Notes: generated by a model not told the origin, from the letters alone. A DNA stretch of 64,000 bases from Agrocybe praecox (GCA_964017145.1 OZ024843.1:1975001-2039000); one strand, 5' to 3'. Shown: positions 10,392-24,396, counted from the first letter of the stretch. Program-made: numbers and translations.

Positions 10392-12420
10392 GCAAGGTAA
10401 GGAAGACGACCGCGACAATAGCAAATGTAATTCACACTGGTTTACTCTATTTATTTATTCCAGTTGCTCAAATACAGTATTCGAGAAATTATGCGATGCC
10501 GCTCCTTCTTTGGTGTGGTTATACGTCATGTCCGCCTGTATTTCCTGTCTCGATTCCCGTTTTATCTCATCTCTTTGCCTCAGGCGCCGTAAATACTCAT
10601 TGTCGTCGGCTATTATCTGCCGCGGTACATGTCGGACATAATTTGTCGATGCGCGGAGAGTACTGTTGTGGGTATTGGTGACTGGTATGTAAGATTAGAT
10701 TGGCAAGGCATAATCAGTTGACTATGACATACTATTGCCAACACGTTTGAGTGCAGCGTGGTGGTTTACAATCCCTTGGATGATGTGGGCTGAACTTGCA
10801 CGTTGTCAGGTCGCATTTGATCTTCGGGAACGTTAGAAATTAAGGTCGCTGTCGGAAATGTTGACGTACTTCCTCATCGGGCTGTGAACGTATGGACCAC
10901 CGGCTTAGAAAGGGCGAAAGTCACAAGAATATGGTTGCCTTAACACACCAAAGTAACTCCATGTCCACACCTGAAAATACGATGAATTTCGGGACTCTGA
11001 ACTTTTACCAATCGTTGACTAACCTTCTATAGATGTTGCGTACTCTGGTGGTGCATTTTCAGATAACGGTGAGTCTAGTATTTGTATAAAAGTGTTGTGG
11101 TTGCTCACTGTCGCCAATAGCACATATTGTAGTAAGAGAAGGGATGCAGTATCCTTGAGAAAGACATACGTTTTTATAGTTTCAGGACAGACCTTCTCGT
11201 TACACACATCCGCATGAAGCATGGTTAAGGAAACACGAGCAGATCCACGGACTACTCACGAACGTATCTTGAAGACAGTTGGATTAACTTTGCAAGATCT
11301 GGTTCTTTTCAAGCGTGTTGATTGTGCTTTCCTATTGCAGTTGACTTGTGTGTGCCCGGCAGATTGCAGAAGGGTAGTACTGAACGAGATGTCTCAGGAA
11401 TGGCCAATAAAGGGATTTCTTCTAACCCAACCAAGAATACGACTTTGTCGCGTGTCTCTTAGGGTTTTCATCGATGTCAAGATGATAAATCGGATATGCC
11501 AAGGTTCCGTATGCAGTGAGAAGGGCACGAATCGAAACCTTGCCCATAGTCGGGGATTCGGGTTTGTGCACATCTCCACATCCAAGAATACCGGCTTCAG
11601 CAGAAAAAAAACTAAGACATATCTGGCATTGTTGACGGCAATCGATGTGTATGTATACGGCATACATTCATTTCGGCCACGGACAAGGCAGTTTTGGCCA
11701 TGCTTCTAAATAAGATAGACCTTTACGAAGCTTCATTAATCATTCTCTGTGCTGTGGGCCTGCGTGCGTTGATACAATCCACGTGGCCCCGATATTTCAT
11801 AGTATCCGCAATTTGTGGTCGATCGTCCGGAAGACCATTATAGGCCATTATTCTGGTTCTAGTTGTCTATACGTCACAATTTGGTGGTAATATTGGGAGA
11901 TTTCCGACAGAAAATGTAGCATGGACGCGTCTGGACGCGTTGCTTCAGCGATCAAAAGTAGGACTCGACATTGGAATGTATGATCGAGATCCAACGGTCT
12001 TTATTCTTTTTCCATGAAGCTTAAGATTGATTCCGCCATTTGTCAAATTCAAGTTTCCCCGGCCAGTGTTCTATGATTGCTTAAAAAGTCTTTCTCTTCC
12101 TTGTGACCGCTTAATCTTAGTTTCTCCGGTGCGGTGTAAACCTTAAGGTAGTGTAACCTTGAACTCACTATCTCTGATTCACAATCATGAAGCACACACT
12201 GCGCAGTAATGTGGGTACCACAAGACAGTCGGAATTAAAAATGATATGGATATATGTAGCTACTCAGTATTTTTTGTTGAAGAAGAGCGATATATTGTTG
12301 GACAGCCGGTATATCCTCCCCAGCATGAAAAGTAACACAAAACAAAATAAAGTACACGACTGCATATTAAAGGCTCGATTGAAGGATCTGGGAGGTAGAC
12401 TGCCGATGGCCAAAGGTGCA
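10392..12420. other. About 2 kb without a supportable gene
   Basis: This is the longest gene-poor stretch of the left half. Open frames exist on both strands around 11221-11709, but they overlap each other antisense, lack recognisable domains and show no convincing splice-linked extensions. The stretch could hold decayed gene sequence, an RNA gene I cannot recognise, or long UTRs of SF3B6 and FAL1, whose 3' ends face it from either side. I see no terminal repeats. Confidence 0.5.
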
Positions 12421-14036
<1,616 letters not shown>

Positions 14037-14162
14037 TTTTGAAGTGGTGGTTGTTGAGAGAAGGTCGGAGTTCGAACGTGACCTGCTTTGCGTCGTACAC
14101 AATCCTATACAGCCTCAGGCCTGTCACCATCTTTTAACCAACATTCCTCCGTTGGCCCAATA
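14037..14162. promoter_or_regulatory. Shared 126-bp divergent promoter region of FAL1 and SF3A3
   Basis: The two start codons face away from each other with only 126 bp between them, so both 5' UTRs and promoters must share this segment. I see no clear TATA box. Co-regulation of two splicing-linked genes is a plausible inference. Confidence 0.5.
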
Positions 14163-16050
14163 ATGTCGGATTCTATCATAGAAATTCAGCGTCAAACCCA
14201 TGAAGAAATCGAGAAACTCGAGAGGGCCCTCTACACTCTCCTCTCTCGTCCAACTACTACACATGAACAGGGTTTGCAACAGGAGCACAAAGCCTCCCAG
14301 GTCCTTGACCGTATTTCGACGAGGGTGATCGACTTGAACAACTCATACCAAGACGAAGATGTCAGAAAATCTGAACTCAATGCTTTGTCGGCACCCTCTC
14401 AACAAAACGATTTGTCGGAATTTTACTCGCGGTTGGTGAAAATTCAAGACCACTACAACAAATACCCTGATTCACTGCCAGTCGGAATTGACATGGAAAT
14501 TGCAGCAATCCTCGACGAGCCTGGACAAGATGGTGAAGACGAATACGAGGACGACGACCGTGCGTACCGAGGTGTTCATATACCATGAAAAACTTACTTA
14601 CACGCACATATTTATAATAGCTATCGCACTGCTTTTCTCTGGTGAGGAAGCCTATGGAAGATATCTCGACTTATATGCCAACCACACCGCTTATAATAAT
14701 TTGAAAAACATCGGAAAGCGGCCTGGATACCTGCAATATCTTGATATTCTTCTTGCAGCGCAGAGTGGCCCTGTACATTCTGACTTGCCAAAAGAAATAC
14801 GCTTCACAAAAGAATACGAAACGTAAGTTACATTTTATTCTCGTTTCTAGCGTACTCTCATCAGATTATCCCCAGGTATATTCAAAATCTGCATAGCTAC
14901 CTTTTATCCTTCTTCAAGAAGACTCAACCCCTCGTCGACGTGGACGCACAACAACGTAACGCTGCCACGGAATTCGGAAAGAAATGGGAAGGGGATGAAC
15001 TGCAAGGTTGGGAAGATTCTTCGCAGTCTAAACCTCAAACAAACGGGGAAGAAGACGCTGGTATATGGTGCAGCGCATGTGAGGCTTTATGACCTTTACT
15101 TGATCTCTCCATTTCTTACGTTCAAATAGGTCAAAAACATTATTCAAAACAAACTGTATACGACGCACACCTTACTTCTAAAAAACACATCAAACTCACC
15201 GCAAAGCAAGCATCTTCCGGAGAAGCCCCTCCCAATCCGAATGGTACAGTGCAGTCAGAGAAGTCTCATCATGCGAGTCAATCTTCTGCCAAACTTCGGA
15301 TCCGCAACTCGGCCTACTATACATACCTGGCTACTGATCTTCTCGTAGCATTGGTCCCAACTTTAAACGAAACAAAATCCAACGTGGAACGCCGCTTTTC
15401 ACTCACGGCTCGAGAACGAGAACAAGAAATATTAGAGCGCGACAAGCCCGCTCCTCCTCCACAGACTTCTGCTGTAGATGGTGCAGGTGACGAGGATGAA
15501 GAAGAAGAGAAAATATACAACCCTCTGAAACTTCCTCTTGGATGGGATGGGAAGCCGATCCCCTATTGGTTGTACAAGTTGCATGGCCTTGGTGTGGAAT
15601 ATCGCTGCGAAATTTGTTCGGACCACGTATACATGGGCAGGTTTGTTAATTCATTATTTCCTTTGTATTTTCTCTCAACTTCGTCCCCTTAGGAAAAATT
15701 TCGATCGTCACTTCCAAGTAAGTGGTTTCAGGCTCCCATTTTTCATTGCTCAACTTGTATGCTTTGTTATTACAGGAGTCGAGACATGCTTTTGGAATGC
15801 GTGCTCTGGGTCTTCCAAATACCAAACATTTCCACGAAATAACCCGCATAGAAGATGCCCTGGCCCGTGAGCGTTTTTCTTCCAATATCGTTTCGAATAC
15901 AACTGACGCAGAACAGTGGCCGAAAAATTGAAACAAGAAGGAAGACATGAAGTATTTGAACAGGATACCATGGAAGAGCTTGAAGACGACGAAGGAAACG
16001 TATATAACCGCAAGACTTACGACGACCTTAAGAAACAGGGATTGATATAA
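14163..16050 (+). CDS. SF3A3: Splicing factor 3A subunit 3 (SAP61/Prp9 homologue)
   Basis: A component of the U2 snRNP SF3a complex, needed for prespliceosome assembly. The N-terminus ([20 protein letters not shown], then LARISTR-like and SELNAL) is the SF3A3 helical region. Downstream come [37 protein letters not shown] and a first zinc finger ([26 protein letters not shown]). An acidic stretch ([34 protein letters not shown]) precedes the C-terminal matrin-type C2H2 finger ([26 protein letters not shown]...LGL) and ends [11 protein letters not shown]. All of these are diagnostic. At least six short introns occur; the matrin-type finger is itself interrupted by introns at about 15640-15690 and 15720-15775. 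The gene ends 99 bp from the convergent synaptojanin-like gene. Confidence 0.95.
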
Positions 16051-16149
16051 TGTAATACTATGCAGCTTGAACACCCCTTATATTCACAGATTGTATCATC
16101 GTTGAGGGGTCTAATACATCTTTTCAAAACATGAATGTTCGTATCGTGA

Positions 16150-19100
16150 TCAAGAAGGACGGGTTTCCTGTTGCTCATGCAGCTTTGGTGGTCGTGGGGG
16201 TGGTGCGGGTGCAGGTCTTCTTACTGTAGTGGTTTGAGTCGGTATGATGGGGGTTTGTAATGTAAGGGCATGTGAATAAAGCTCCTCGTCTGATGAGGAA
16301 GGTGACGATGACATAGGAGAATTGTCAAACGATTCGAAAGGGTTACCCTTCCCAAACAAATCTGCTCCGTGGAGTTCTGTTATCGGCACCACTCCAGCGG
16401 GACAACCTTTGCGTCGATCAGATCACCACGTCAATCCATGTCAATTAAGACTTACCGGCGGTGTCCCACCACGCTTTTTCGTCCGTACTAGGGGGTGGTA
16501 CTGTCAAAAGAAACGTGGAGTCAGAATCCAGATAAAAATATCATAGGCATCATGTACACATACACTCTTCTTCGTCCACGGGCAGGGCAAGATTGGCTAA
16601 CTTTTCGTCTAACCTTTCCCCAGGGTGCGTGGACATTATACCGTCCGTAAGCATCCGCGACAGATTGGCTTTCTTGACGGGATCAACAATGCGGACTTCA
16701 GCTCTATAGAGAGCAAAGACTGTAAAAATATAAGGATTAGATCTCAACGCTTCCAATTAGAAGATGTGACCTGGTTTATGGTCGGATCCCCTCAGTTCAG
16801 CCCGCGAATAGACTGCGAGGTCCAGGGAGTTTCCGCGGTGTAAAATGCGGTCTGTAGACCTATAAGAACACACATTGAATTGCGACGACTAGAATACTTG
16901 CCTGTCCAAGCCGGTATCCGCATTTTCTCGCTCGTGTCATACCTATCTGTTCCTAGGTCGTAACGATACGTAGGGCGGAAAAGGAGTGGTCCTTCTTCGT
17001 ATCCATGGAATGCAGCTTTCGTGTCCATTGCATATCGTAACTGAGACGCAATTTCAGCAATTGCCATACACACGGCAAAAAGACATGGATATAAACCTGA
17101 TCAGCTGCTAGGAGGGGATCGAAGTCGTCGCGCTCCGCTAAAGCACGAACAGTCGCATTGTCGAGATCAATACGATAATTCGTATCAGCCAGCCAAATTA
17201 CGTTTCTAATTGAACCTAGTCAAAAAGAAAACGGAAAGGAAACGGATCAACCTTACTGATGGCTTTGAATCGTCTTGCCCTTTTGAAAATGCAAGCCATT
17301 TACTATAGTGCGATAGTCTGCGTTTCTCTCCTCCACATTGACATGGCCGGCAGCAAGATGTGCCGTCAAGAAGCAGAAACTAGTATCGTGGTAGTCTAAA
17401 CGTATCCCAACAGCACCTTTGTTTCCGGACATACCCCGAAGACCAGTCTGCGGCAAAGGTCAGCGGTGAACTCAACCTTATAAAAAGGATGCCACACTTT
17501 TCTTGACGTTCCTTCCACATTTTTGATGACAGCTGTCAGTTCTGATTTGACCAGGATCAGTAAAGCTGTTCCAACAAGCTATGCACGAGTTCCATCAATA
17601 ATACATAGAAACAGAACAAGCGACAGATAGAAATACCTGTTCACTCCTCAGCAGTACATAGTCGGCCTTTTTGTTAGGACGGCGATCAAGAGTCTCCAGT
17701 ATTTTGTTTTCCCATATTCGCCTATATTTGAGAGTGTAAGGAGCCGTTAACGATTTACGATCGAGCGTTTAAGTAAACCTTTTCTCTGGATCAGTCTGTA
17801 CAATTTGCTGTGCGGTCAATGGAACAATTTCTTGAAATCCCAGAACGAACATATCAGGGCTGTCGAGATCTGTGAGCAAGAACATATATGCATTGCGGCA
17901 TCATAATGGACGCACTCGCTTGTACCTATATTAAAATCATTAGGTTATCTTGCACCGAGGGATATGCCACGACTTACCAGCTCGGGGAAAGAGCCACGGT
18001 AGTAAAGATTCGGATGGAGCCTGCAGTAGTTAAGTGACGTCGCAACATAAGTCCGAATCGAGAGCAGAAGCAAGCTGACCTTTCCGTTCAAATTCCACGT
18101 TCCTATGAATAAAGTGCATTGCTTTGTCGTAGAATACTCAGATAAGCTAAAAGAAATCGTCAGGCAAATTGATGAATAAATATCGTAAATGAAGATGTTA
18201 CCGCTTTTCTAATGTGTTTCTTACGTGGTCGTGGATGGGATCGTAAATGGTAACTTGAAGCTGATTATTGAGATTTCCCTGATGGAGATCCCAGTTAAGG
18301 ACAATGATTAACAACAAAAAAATAACATACCAAAAACAGGTCAATAGCTACTTGCTTCCCTTTATCTTGGAAATTATTGATATATGCTCTTGAGACACTT
18401 TTGGTAGCATCGGACAGAACACCTTTCATATGAATGAATAACTTTTTCTTACACATGGAGCACCCCTTACCTGCCAAAGTCCGTTTTCCAGTTCTCGTAA
18501 AACTCGTGTTCAGAGCCCCTGTTCCTGCATAGATCCGAGATAAGGCATCACCGTTCTCAGCCCATAATTCACGGTGGTGTGTCCAGAGAGCACTAGAATA
18601 AATCCATTCGCGGCGAACAAGAAGCAGAAACTGCTCCAGGGTATTTCGTGAGAGAATATCTTGTACGAAGTTGGTGCGATCTAAACTAGATCAAGAGTCA
18701 GCGCTTGCAAGTATGAGAAATCTATCTGATAACCTACCAATCCAAACAGTTCGTACGAAAGACTCCCTTCTGATCTGTCACAATCTCGTCGGATGCAGCA
18801 TCGCACATTGTGAACCCAAATTTATCGACATTATCGACGATGTTCTCTATTCTCCTGTTGATATAACGCGTCAGTGACAAGGAGACATGCGATGAAAGGG
18901 GGATTGACTTGAGTTCACGAATGACACTATCGTGCCCCCCTATCCTGACAGCGTTATGGAAGTCAAAGTGCGTGATTCCCAGTTCATCCCCGAGAGCTGC
19001 ACGCGCTATTTGCAGATGCCGGGCATAAGCATTCGTCAAGGAAGCCTCATTCTCTTTCTGTCCTAGTAAGTTAATCGCGTGTATCGAGCCATACTCTTCT

Positions 19101-20367
19101 AAGAGTTGGAATAAATGTCGTTCGAAGGCCGGCTGAGATGCATGTGGCCTTGTGATTTGAATTTTTTGCCCAAAGGTCTGCAACCCTTGTTGTTCCCAGA
19201 AAACTATGAAAACCTTTGGTCAAAAGCAGAAATTTGACTCCCATCTCGATCTCTCCACTTACGTGGAACACTTCCACGAACTTGTACGTAGCTAACACAA
19301 TGCTGGTCTGTACTGAAAATAGTTTCTGTCTGCAAATCATGTGAACTGAAGATATGTTAGTGGCTGAAATATGTGCCACAAACCTCTACAAAATTGGCTG
19401 TATTCCCGTCATCGTCGACGCCTCGTGTATTGAATCGTGTGCCTGCTCTCTTCCACCCTAATCTTGAGATCAGAGAAAGCGTGGCGACAGTAGGTACTCC
19501 ATTAGTGGGTGGCGCAGGTAGGGCCATCGTAAATACTCCAACAAAACCTTGAATTGCTAGAATCTAGGATGCCGCTATTAAAGGAAACACCGGCTTTCTG
19601 CAAAATAAATGAATAGAACTCACAATGAATTGGCATCGATCCAGCTCATCCCGTTCATTTGGATCCAACCTTTCACGAAAGTCGAGCAAGCTTCTGATAA
19701 TAAATTCATTCCACACAAATCGTTCATCGAACGTCAATGCAGAGTCCGTTGACTGCGGGTCTCTTGTGAGTCGTACCGAGAGTCTTGACGAAAGATCCCA
19801 TTGAGAATCAACAGCGTAGTAAAACGACCCAGATGAGAGTATTTTCGTAAGCGGCATGCAAGGGTGTTCGAGGACCTGCGGGGCATTTGGTCCATACCCT
19901 TCTCTGAGACTAGAATCTGTCGCTTCGAGACCTAATACAGACTCAGTAGCTGCCGAAAGATCGTCCCATGTAGATGAAGTCAAGCTATAGAAAGAGACTT
20001 CGTGTATTCGTGCAACGGACTCAGGACGTGCCCCTGATGGCCGGGTGTTCCCAACTTCCGTCGAGCTCGTTACAACCGCAAGAAATAAGTCTAGAATGAC
20101 CTGAGACGCCAGCTTTCCAATGAAGCTAATAAGTGACGCACCATTCTCCACCGATATTAAGCCTAAGCATCCCTTGACCACCCTTGTGGTCATGCGCACA
20201 AGGTTTTGTATGTCGACTTGATTTTTCTGAAGAAATTCAACGATTGCCCTTGAGTGCCCGTCACCTGCGCGAAACACAAGTGCGCGACTGGGTCGACCGA
20301 GCCGCTCGTCATGAGAACTTGTTATAAGATAAAGAGCGCGAGGATTAGTCCCAAGGTAAAGATACAT
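16150..20367 (-). CDS. Synaptojanin-like phosphoinositide phosphatase (SAC + inositol 5-phosphatase)
   Basis: A two-domain phosphoinositide phosphatase like yeast Inp51/52/53, acting on PI(4,5)P2 in endocytosis and Golgi-endosome traffic. It begins [15 protein letters not shown]. The N-terminal SAC domain carries the catalytic RTNCLDCLDRTN, with an intron splitting the second Cys codon (near 18690-18740). Next is the 5-phosphatase domain: [34 protein letters not shown] and [12 protein letters not shown]. The last needs a GC-AG intron (16852-16901). SDHRPVFALY follows. The C-terminal tail has an NPF motif (GNPFESF) and a Pro-rich run ([10 protein letters not shown]), as expected for EH- and SH3-domain partners. 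Many 50-nt introns divide it. I cannot say which yeast paralogue it corresponds to. Confidence 0.93.
16852..16901 (-). other. GC-AG intron in the 5-phosphatase domain
   Basis: Minus-strand reading: ...GCTTGGACAG|GCAAGTATT...GTCTACAG|ACCGCATTTTAC. The donor G|GCAAGT is the classic strong GC donor. Splicing gives [12 protein letters not shown], a conserved catalytic block of 5-phosphatases. Reading through would replace it with [10 protein letters not shown]. Confidence 0.85.
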
Positions 20368-20689
20368 CGTGTTTTTTGACTATCGCATGTGTCCTTCCAG
20401 ATGCGATGATTTGGAGAGTATACAAAATCCAAGCGGCGTTCAAGTAAAGTAGTGGCCAGAAATGGCACACCGCACATCTCGACTGTCCAAGTCCTTGCGT
20501 CATGTTGTTTGCCAGCGTCCTCTTGGTTACACAAACACAGGCCTATTTATAGATTCCAAGGACCAAAATGAACTGGTGAAAAGTTTGAACGCCTTCAATT
20601 CAAAAGACTATTTGATCAATCGGATATTTCCACATTCTAGTCTTGTATAAGTAAACAATATATCTACTTTTGAGTGCCTATGTATACCA
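20368..20689. other. Intergenic stretch, no gene seen
   Basis: This 322-bp gap lies between the start of the synaptojanin-like gene and the stop of SVP26, both on the minus strand. It should contain the synaptojanin-like promoter and the SVP26 3' UTR. Short open frames here have no recognisable content. Confidence 0.5.
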
Positions 20690-21802
20690 TCAATTATCAT
20701 TATCTGCTCTGAAGCTAGTTGTCCTTCGCATCCCACTGACGCCGGAATCTAAATATTCACTAGTCGCCTGTCTCAAAAGTTGCTGCCTCCTTCTCGGTGG
20801 GGAGTCTAATGAGAAATTCGGATTTGTAGAGGCCGGCATAGATGAGACTTCAAGCTCCTGCACTCTCGGACCAGGTGATCGTGGTGGGGGAGGATATGCC
20901 GCTGGTCGTACCATAGGGGACGAAGGACCATGTCCTTGAGGCAATGACGTTCGGGAAAGGTTAGGAGACCGGGGTGCAATTAGACCCTCTGAAGTATCCT
21001 TGCGCGAGGGCCTAGGCCTTAGTCTGGGGATGCTTCCTTCGAAGGTAATAAAAGAAAACATGGACCGAATAAGAGATGTCCGCACAGGACCTGTTTGGAT
21101 TGAAGTCGTGGAGTTGGGTGATGTTGGCTCTGTTGGAAACGAAGAAAAGATGAGAATATACCCAAAGGTGCGCGAAATCAACAACTCACCAGCAATTACA
21201 GGAAGCGCATTATCGTTGGCGCTTAAACTAAGGAACAAGAACAAGGGTGTATACCATACACATATCGCAAAAAAAGACGCGATTTCCGTAAATCCAGGAG
21301 CAATTTTTGTCTGCCCGCGATATTGTAGTCGTGATTGCCTAGCTTCGTTCGTGATACGAGCAAAGTAGAAGAACCATATAAAATGATCCGCAATGACCAA
21401 CGCGCAGGACGCAAGGAAAGAGAGGGACGTTAGGGATATGAGGGGCCATGTGCTGGAGAAGTTTTGAAGATATACAATGTGGCAGGTGAGAGAAAAGAGG
21501 GTTTGGAGTGCCGGTAGTGAGTCTGTGAAATAGAAGATAACATGCAGCAGCATGATTATCTGGATAACACGACCCGAGTAAGAGTTAAGTTATATGTGTA
21601 ACGCTCAGTATGTCAAGTATTAACGCACATAGATACTCCTTTGCCCAATAATCTTCGCTAAGCGCGAATGCTCTTCTATTAACTCAGAGACATAGAGAAG
21701 ACCGCTTGCTGAGGGAATAACGTCATAAACACGATCATATACCGACACGCTAAACTCAATCATACCTAGTGAGAGTGTTACAAAAGCGAAAGCGGCAAAC
21801 AT
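20690..21802 (-). CDS. SVP26: SVP26/TEX261-family ER-Golgi cargo receptor with long C-terminal tail
   Basis: A multi-pass COPII cargo adaptor (yeast Svp26/Erv26, animal TEX261). The start exon MFAAFAFVTLSL is joined over a short intron to ASGLLYVSELIEEHSRLAKIIGQRSIY, the family signature. Then come hydrophobic segments including FSSTWPLISLTSLSFLASCALVIADH(F)IWFFYF and EIASFFAICVWYTPLFLFLSLSANDNALP, which match the last membrane segments and the SLSANDNALP block. After the membrane domain a Ser/Pro/Arg-rich tail of about 150 residues (for example RPSRKDTSEGLIAPRSPNLS) is much longer than the short tail in yeast or animals. The N-terminus is a few residues shorter than in yeast, so a tiny upstream exon may exist beyond 21802. 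Confidence 0.85.
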
Positions 21803-22096
21803 CGCCAGGTAACTATGATTTGGTTTAGCATACACTCTACATGGTAAGCAATAGTCAGATAGTATTAACAGACCTGACATAGTACAGTAGCCCCATTATT
21901 AAAAGGACACGACCCAGCGCTTTTAAAAGAATTAAAGAGGGGGAAAGAGACAGACGGGTATAAGAAGTAGTCGACAGCCAACAGAAGAGAAGGCTGAGAG
22001 GTGGGTGAGCATTCAATTCAAGCCTCAAGGTCGTGGCGAATATAGAAGAGAACTCACGTGATAGGGGCTGCACCGCTTTCCACTTGCGGTTCGATC

Positions 22097-22162
22097 ATGG
22101 TCGTAATGACTCTGCGGCTGGGCCAGTGCTGCGCTGGTCATCTACCCATTAGACCAACATGA
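22097..22162 (+). promoter_or_regulatory. uORF overlapping the DID2 start (ATGA junction)
   Basis: An upstream ORF of 21 codons ([21 protein letters not shown]) ends in TGA at 22160-22162, sharing ATGA with the DID2 start codon at 22159-22161. It is seen directly in the sequence. Whether it is in the transcript depends on where transcription starts. Confidence 0.45.
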
Positions 22163-23004
22163 GCAATCTCGAGAGTGAGCGCCAAAGATAACCCTCCTGC
22201 TGCTATAGTCTACTAACCAATCTCATCAGAAACCCTTTTCCAATTAAAGGTGACTAACCTCTGACATCTTCGTCCATGCGCTATGAAATTAACCATTACG
22301 GGGGCCGAGGAAGTTCACAGCAAAGACCCTTAACCGTCAGGCAAAGAAGGCACAGAAAGACGAGAATAGCGAAAAACTACGCTTGAAGAAGGTCTGTCCA
22401 CTCCCTTTACCGCCACCAATCTGACAATCTGATCTGTCCAATTAATTAGGCGCTCCAACAAGGAAACACCGATGGTGCTCGCATCTACGCCTCAAATGCC
22501 ATTCGCAAGAAGAGCGAGGCACTGAACCTCCTCCGTCTATCGAGCAGGATAGACGCTGTGGCCAGCCGTGTAGAGACTGCCGTAACGATGCGACAAGTGA
22601 CCGGCAACATGACCTCAGTGGTTAAGGGGATGGACAAAGCAATGGAAAGCATGAACCTAGAAAGGGTGCGTGTCCTCTTGCCTACACTTAGAAACACACA
22701 CACTGACTCAGACTCATTGACCTAGATATCCCTCGTGATGGACAAATTCGAAAACCAATTCACAGACTTGGATGTCCAAACCTCCTACATGGAAGATGCC
22801 ATGAGCTCAACGACCGCAGTCTCCACTCCACAAGACCAAATCGACCAGCTGCTCCGGCAAACCGCAGAGGAGGCCAACATCGAGCTACAGCACGACTTGG
22901 CGAGCAAGGACCTCACTTCGGTGCCCGATCTGAGTCCAAAGACGAAGGTGCAAGATGAGGATGACAAACTTGCAGATAGATTACGCGCTCTCAGGCCTGC
23001 ATGA
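22159..23004 (+). CDS. DID2: ESCRT-III subunit Did2/CHMP1 (Vps46)
   Basis: A late-acting ESCRT-III protein that recruits and regulates Vps4 in multivesicular body sorting. The N-terminus is rebuilt over two short introns: [38 protein letters not shown], then a third intron and [50 protein letters not shown]...[38 protein letters not shown]. This matches CHMP1/Did2 throughout. The C-terminus [14 protein letters not shown] is a textbook MIM1 helix (DxxLxxRLxxLR) for the Vps4 MIT domain. Length (about 200 aa) is right. It is head-to-head with SVP26, with about 360 bp between starts, and has an overlapping uORF. Confidence 0.95.
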
Positions 23005-24011
23005 TAGATGGCGCAATAGCCACTCTTGTTCCTTCTTTCCTTCTTCCGATTCTTTTCTTTCGCTTGGAACTACCCGGGAAGTCTTTGCCTCTTCTACGTA
23101 ACCCATACACATGTACGATCTATCTTATCTGTATAATCATTTCACACAACAGATTGCTTAAGTTTTAAGCAAATGCTCAACGTCAAGACTCAACAGGGAA
23201 CATTAAAACCAAAACTAAAAAATTAATCTTGTCGTGAACATTATACCCATCGTCATACAGAACAATACAAAACTTCAATTAGACTACTAAGTAATACTTC
23301 CTCTTTGAACTTTCATCTTCTATATAACAAAACCCTAATTAAAAAGAAACGAGAGAAAAAAAGACAAATGATAAAATGCATGCTACACCATGAAAGGATT
23401 ACACGTACATAAGACGTAAATTTCGAAAACCAAAAAACTCGTAAACATGAGAGGCATCAAAAAAGAGCATGAGCATGAGCATCATAGGCATGAGCATGGA
23501 ACATATGATGAGCATATGGGCGGAGTGTGTCAGGCGTAATTTGAACGTAGAACATGAAGATGCATATGCATGGAGGATGATTGTGGAATTATGTGTATGG
23601 CGGGCGGTGCCGGTGAGATGGTGAGAGATAGGGGTAGTAGATAGAAAGGGGACCCATACCCATAGTATATAGGTTAGGTTGGAAGAACGAAAAGCATAAA
23701 AAAGAAGCCGGCGGTGCTCAATGCGCATCTCACCTGTGGATTTAAAAAAAGGAGGGAGGTAAAGATGGCCGGCAAGAGGAGAAAAACGCATAAAGCAAAG
23801 ACAAAAAAACAAAAAAAAAAAACAAAAAACAAAAACAAAAAAAGAAGAAAAATAGCACCACCAGAATTGCAAGGATATGGTATAACTAGATATGCGGTAT
23901 GTTTGGTAGATCTGGTTTATGTGTTGGGTCGCGTAGGGTGGGGATAGGTAGATGGAGGGATAAACACCACCTAGAATGAATCATAGGTATACGTCTGGTT
24001 AAGAAGAATAC
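23005..24011. other. AT-rich, low-complexity intergenic region
   Basis: About 1 kb between DID2 and the tandem repeat. It holds a GAGCAT-type microrepeat (about 23465-23530) and an A-rich (AAAAAC)n-like tract at about 23800-23860. Open frames across the tract encode only Lys/Asn runs and are not genes. Both flanking genes end toward this region, so it probably contains only 3' UTRs and spacer. Confidence 0.6.
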
Positions 24012-24396
24012 GAATTATCGGAATAGAATAGGAAATGATCGTCTCCATGGGCGGGTACCAAGCGCAAGTCCACGCATAGATCGCAGTCGTACTCGTCATT
24101 TATTGCCGTCGTCGGTGCTTCATGAGCTGACCTTGCTTAGGCCTGCTGCAAGATGGTCCTAACAAACTTGTCCAACAGCCTCCTCCTGCCATCTTCCCCG
24201 GATATGAATTATCGGAATAGAATAGGAGACGGCCGTCTCTATAGCCGGGTACCAAGCGCAAGTCCACGCACAGATCGCAGTCGTCATCCATTGCCGCCGT
24301 CGGTGCCTCACGAGACAAGCCGACCTTGCCAACTCAGGCCTGCTGCAAGATAATCCTAACAAACTTATCCAACAGCCTCCTCCTGCCATCTTCCCC
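24012..24396. repeat. Imperfect tandem duplication of a gene 3' end (two units of about 190 bp)
   Basis: Unit 1 (24012-24200) and unit 2 (24206-24396) both start GAATTATCGGAATAGAATAGG and end CCTCCTCCTGCCATCTTCCCC, with strong matches throughout (GGGTACCAAGCGCAAGTCC; GGCCTGCTGCAAGAT). Unit 2 contains the real stop codon and last codons of the minus-strand gene at 24334-26979. Unit 1 lies just downstream of that gene's 3' end and repeats its last roughly 20 codons plus 3' flank, with base changes. Confidence 0.9.

Noticed and set aside
11221..11709. 162-codon open frame on + and overlapping frames on - (11394-11667)
   Set aside because: No recognisable domain, the frames overlap antisense, and there are no splice-linked extensions. 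I cannot tell which strand, if any, is coding.
23714..23947. Lys-rich + frame over the poly(A)-like tract
   Set aside because: It is the product of a low-complexity (AAAAAC)n run, not a gene.
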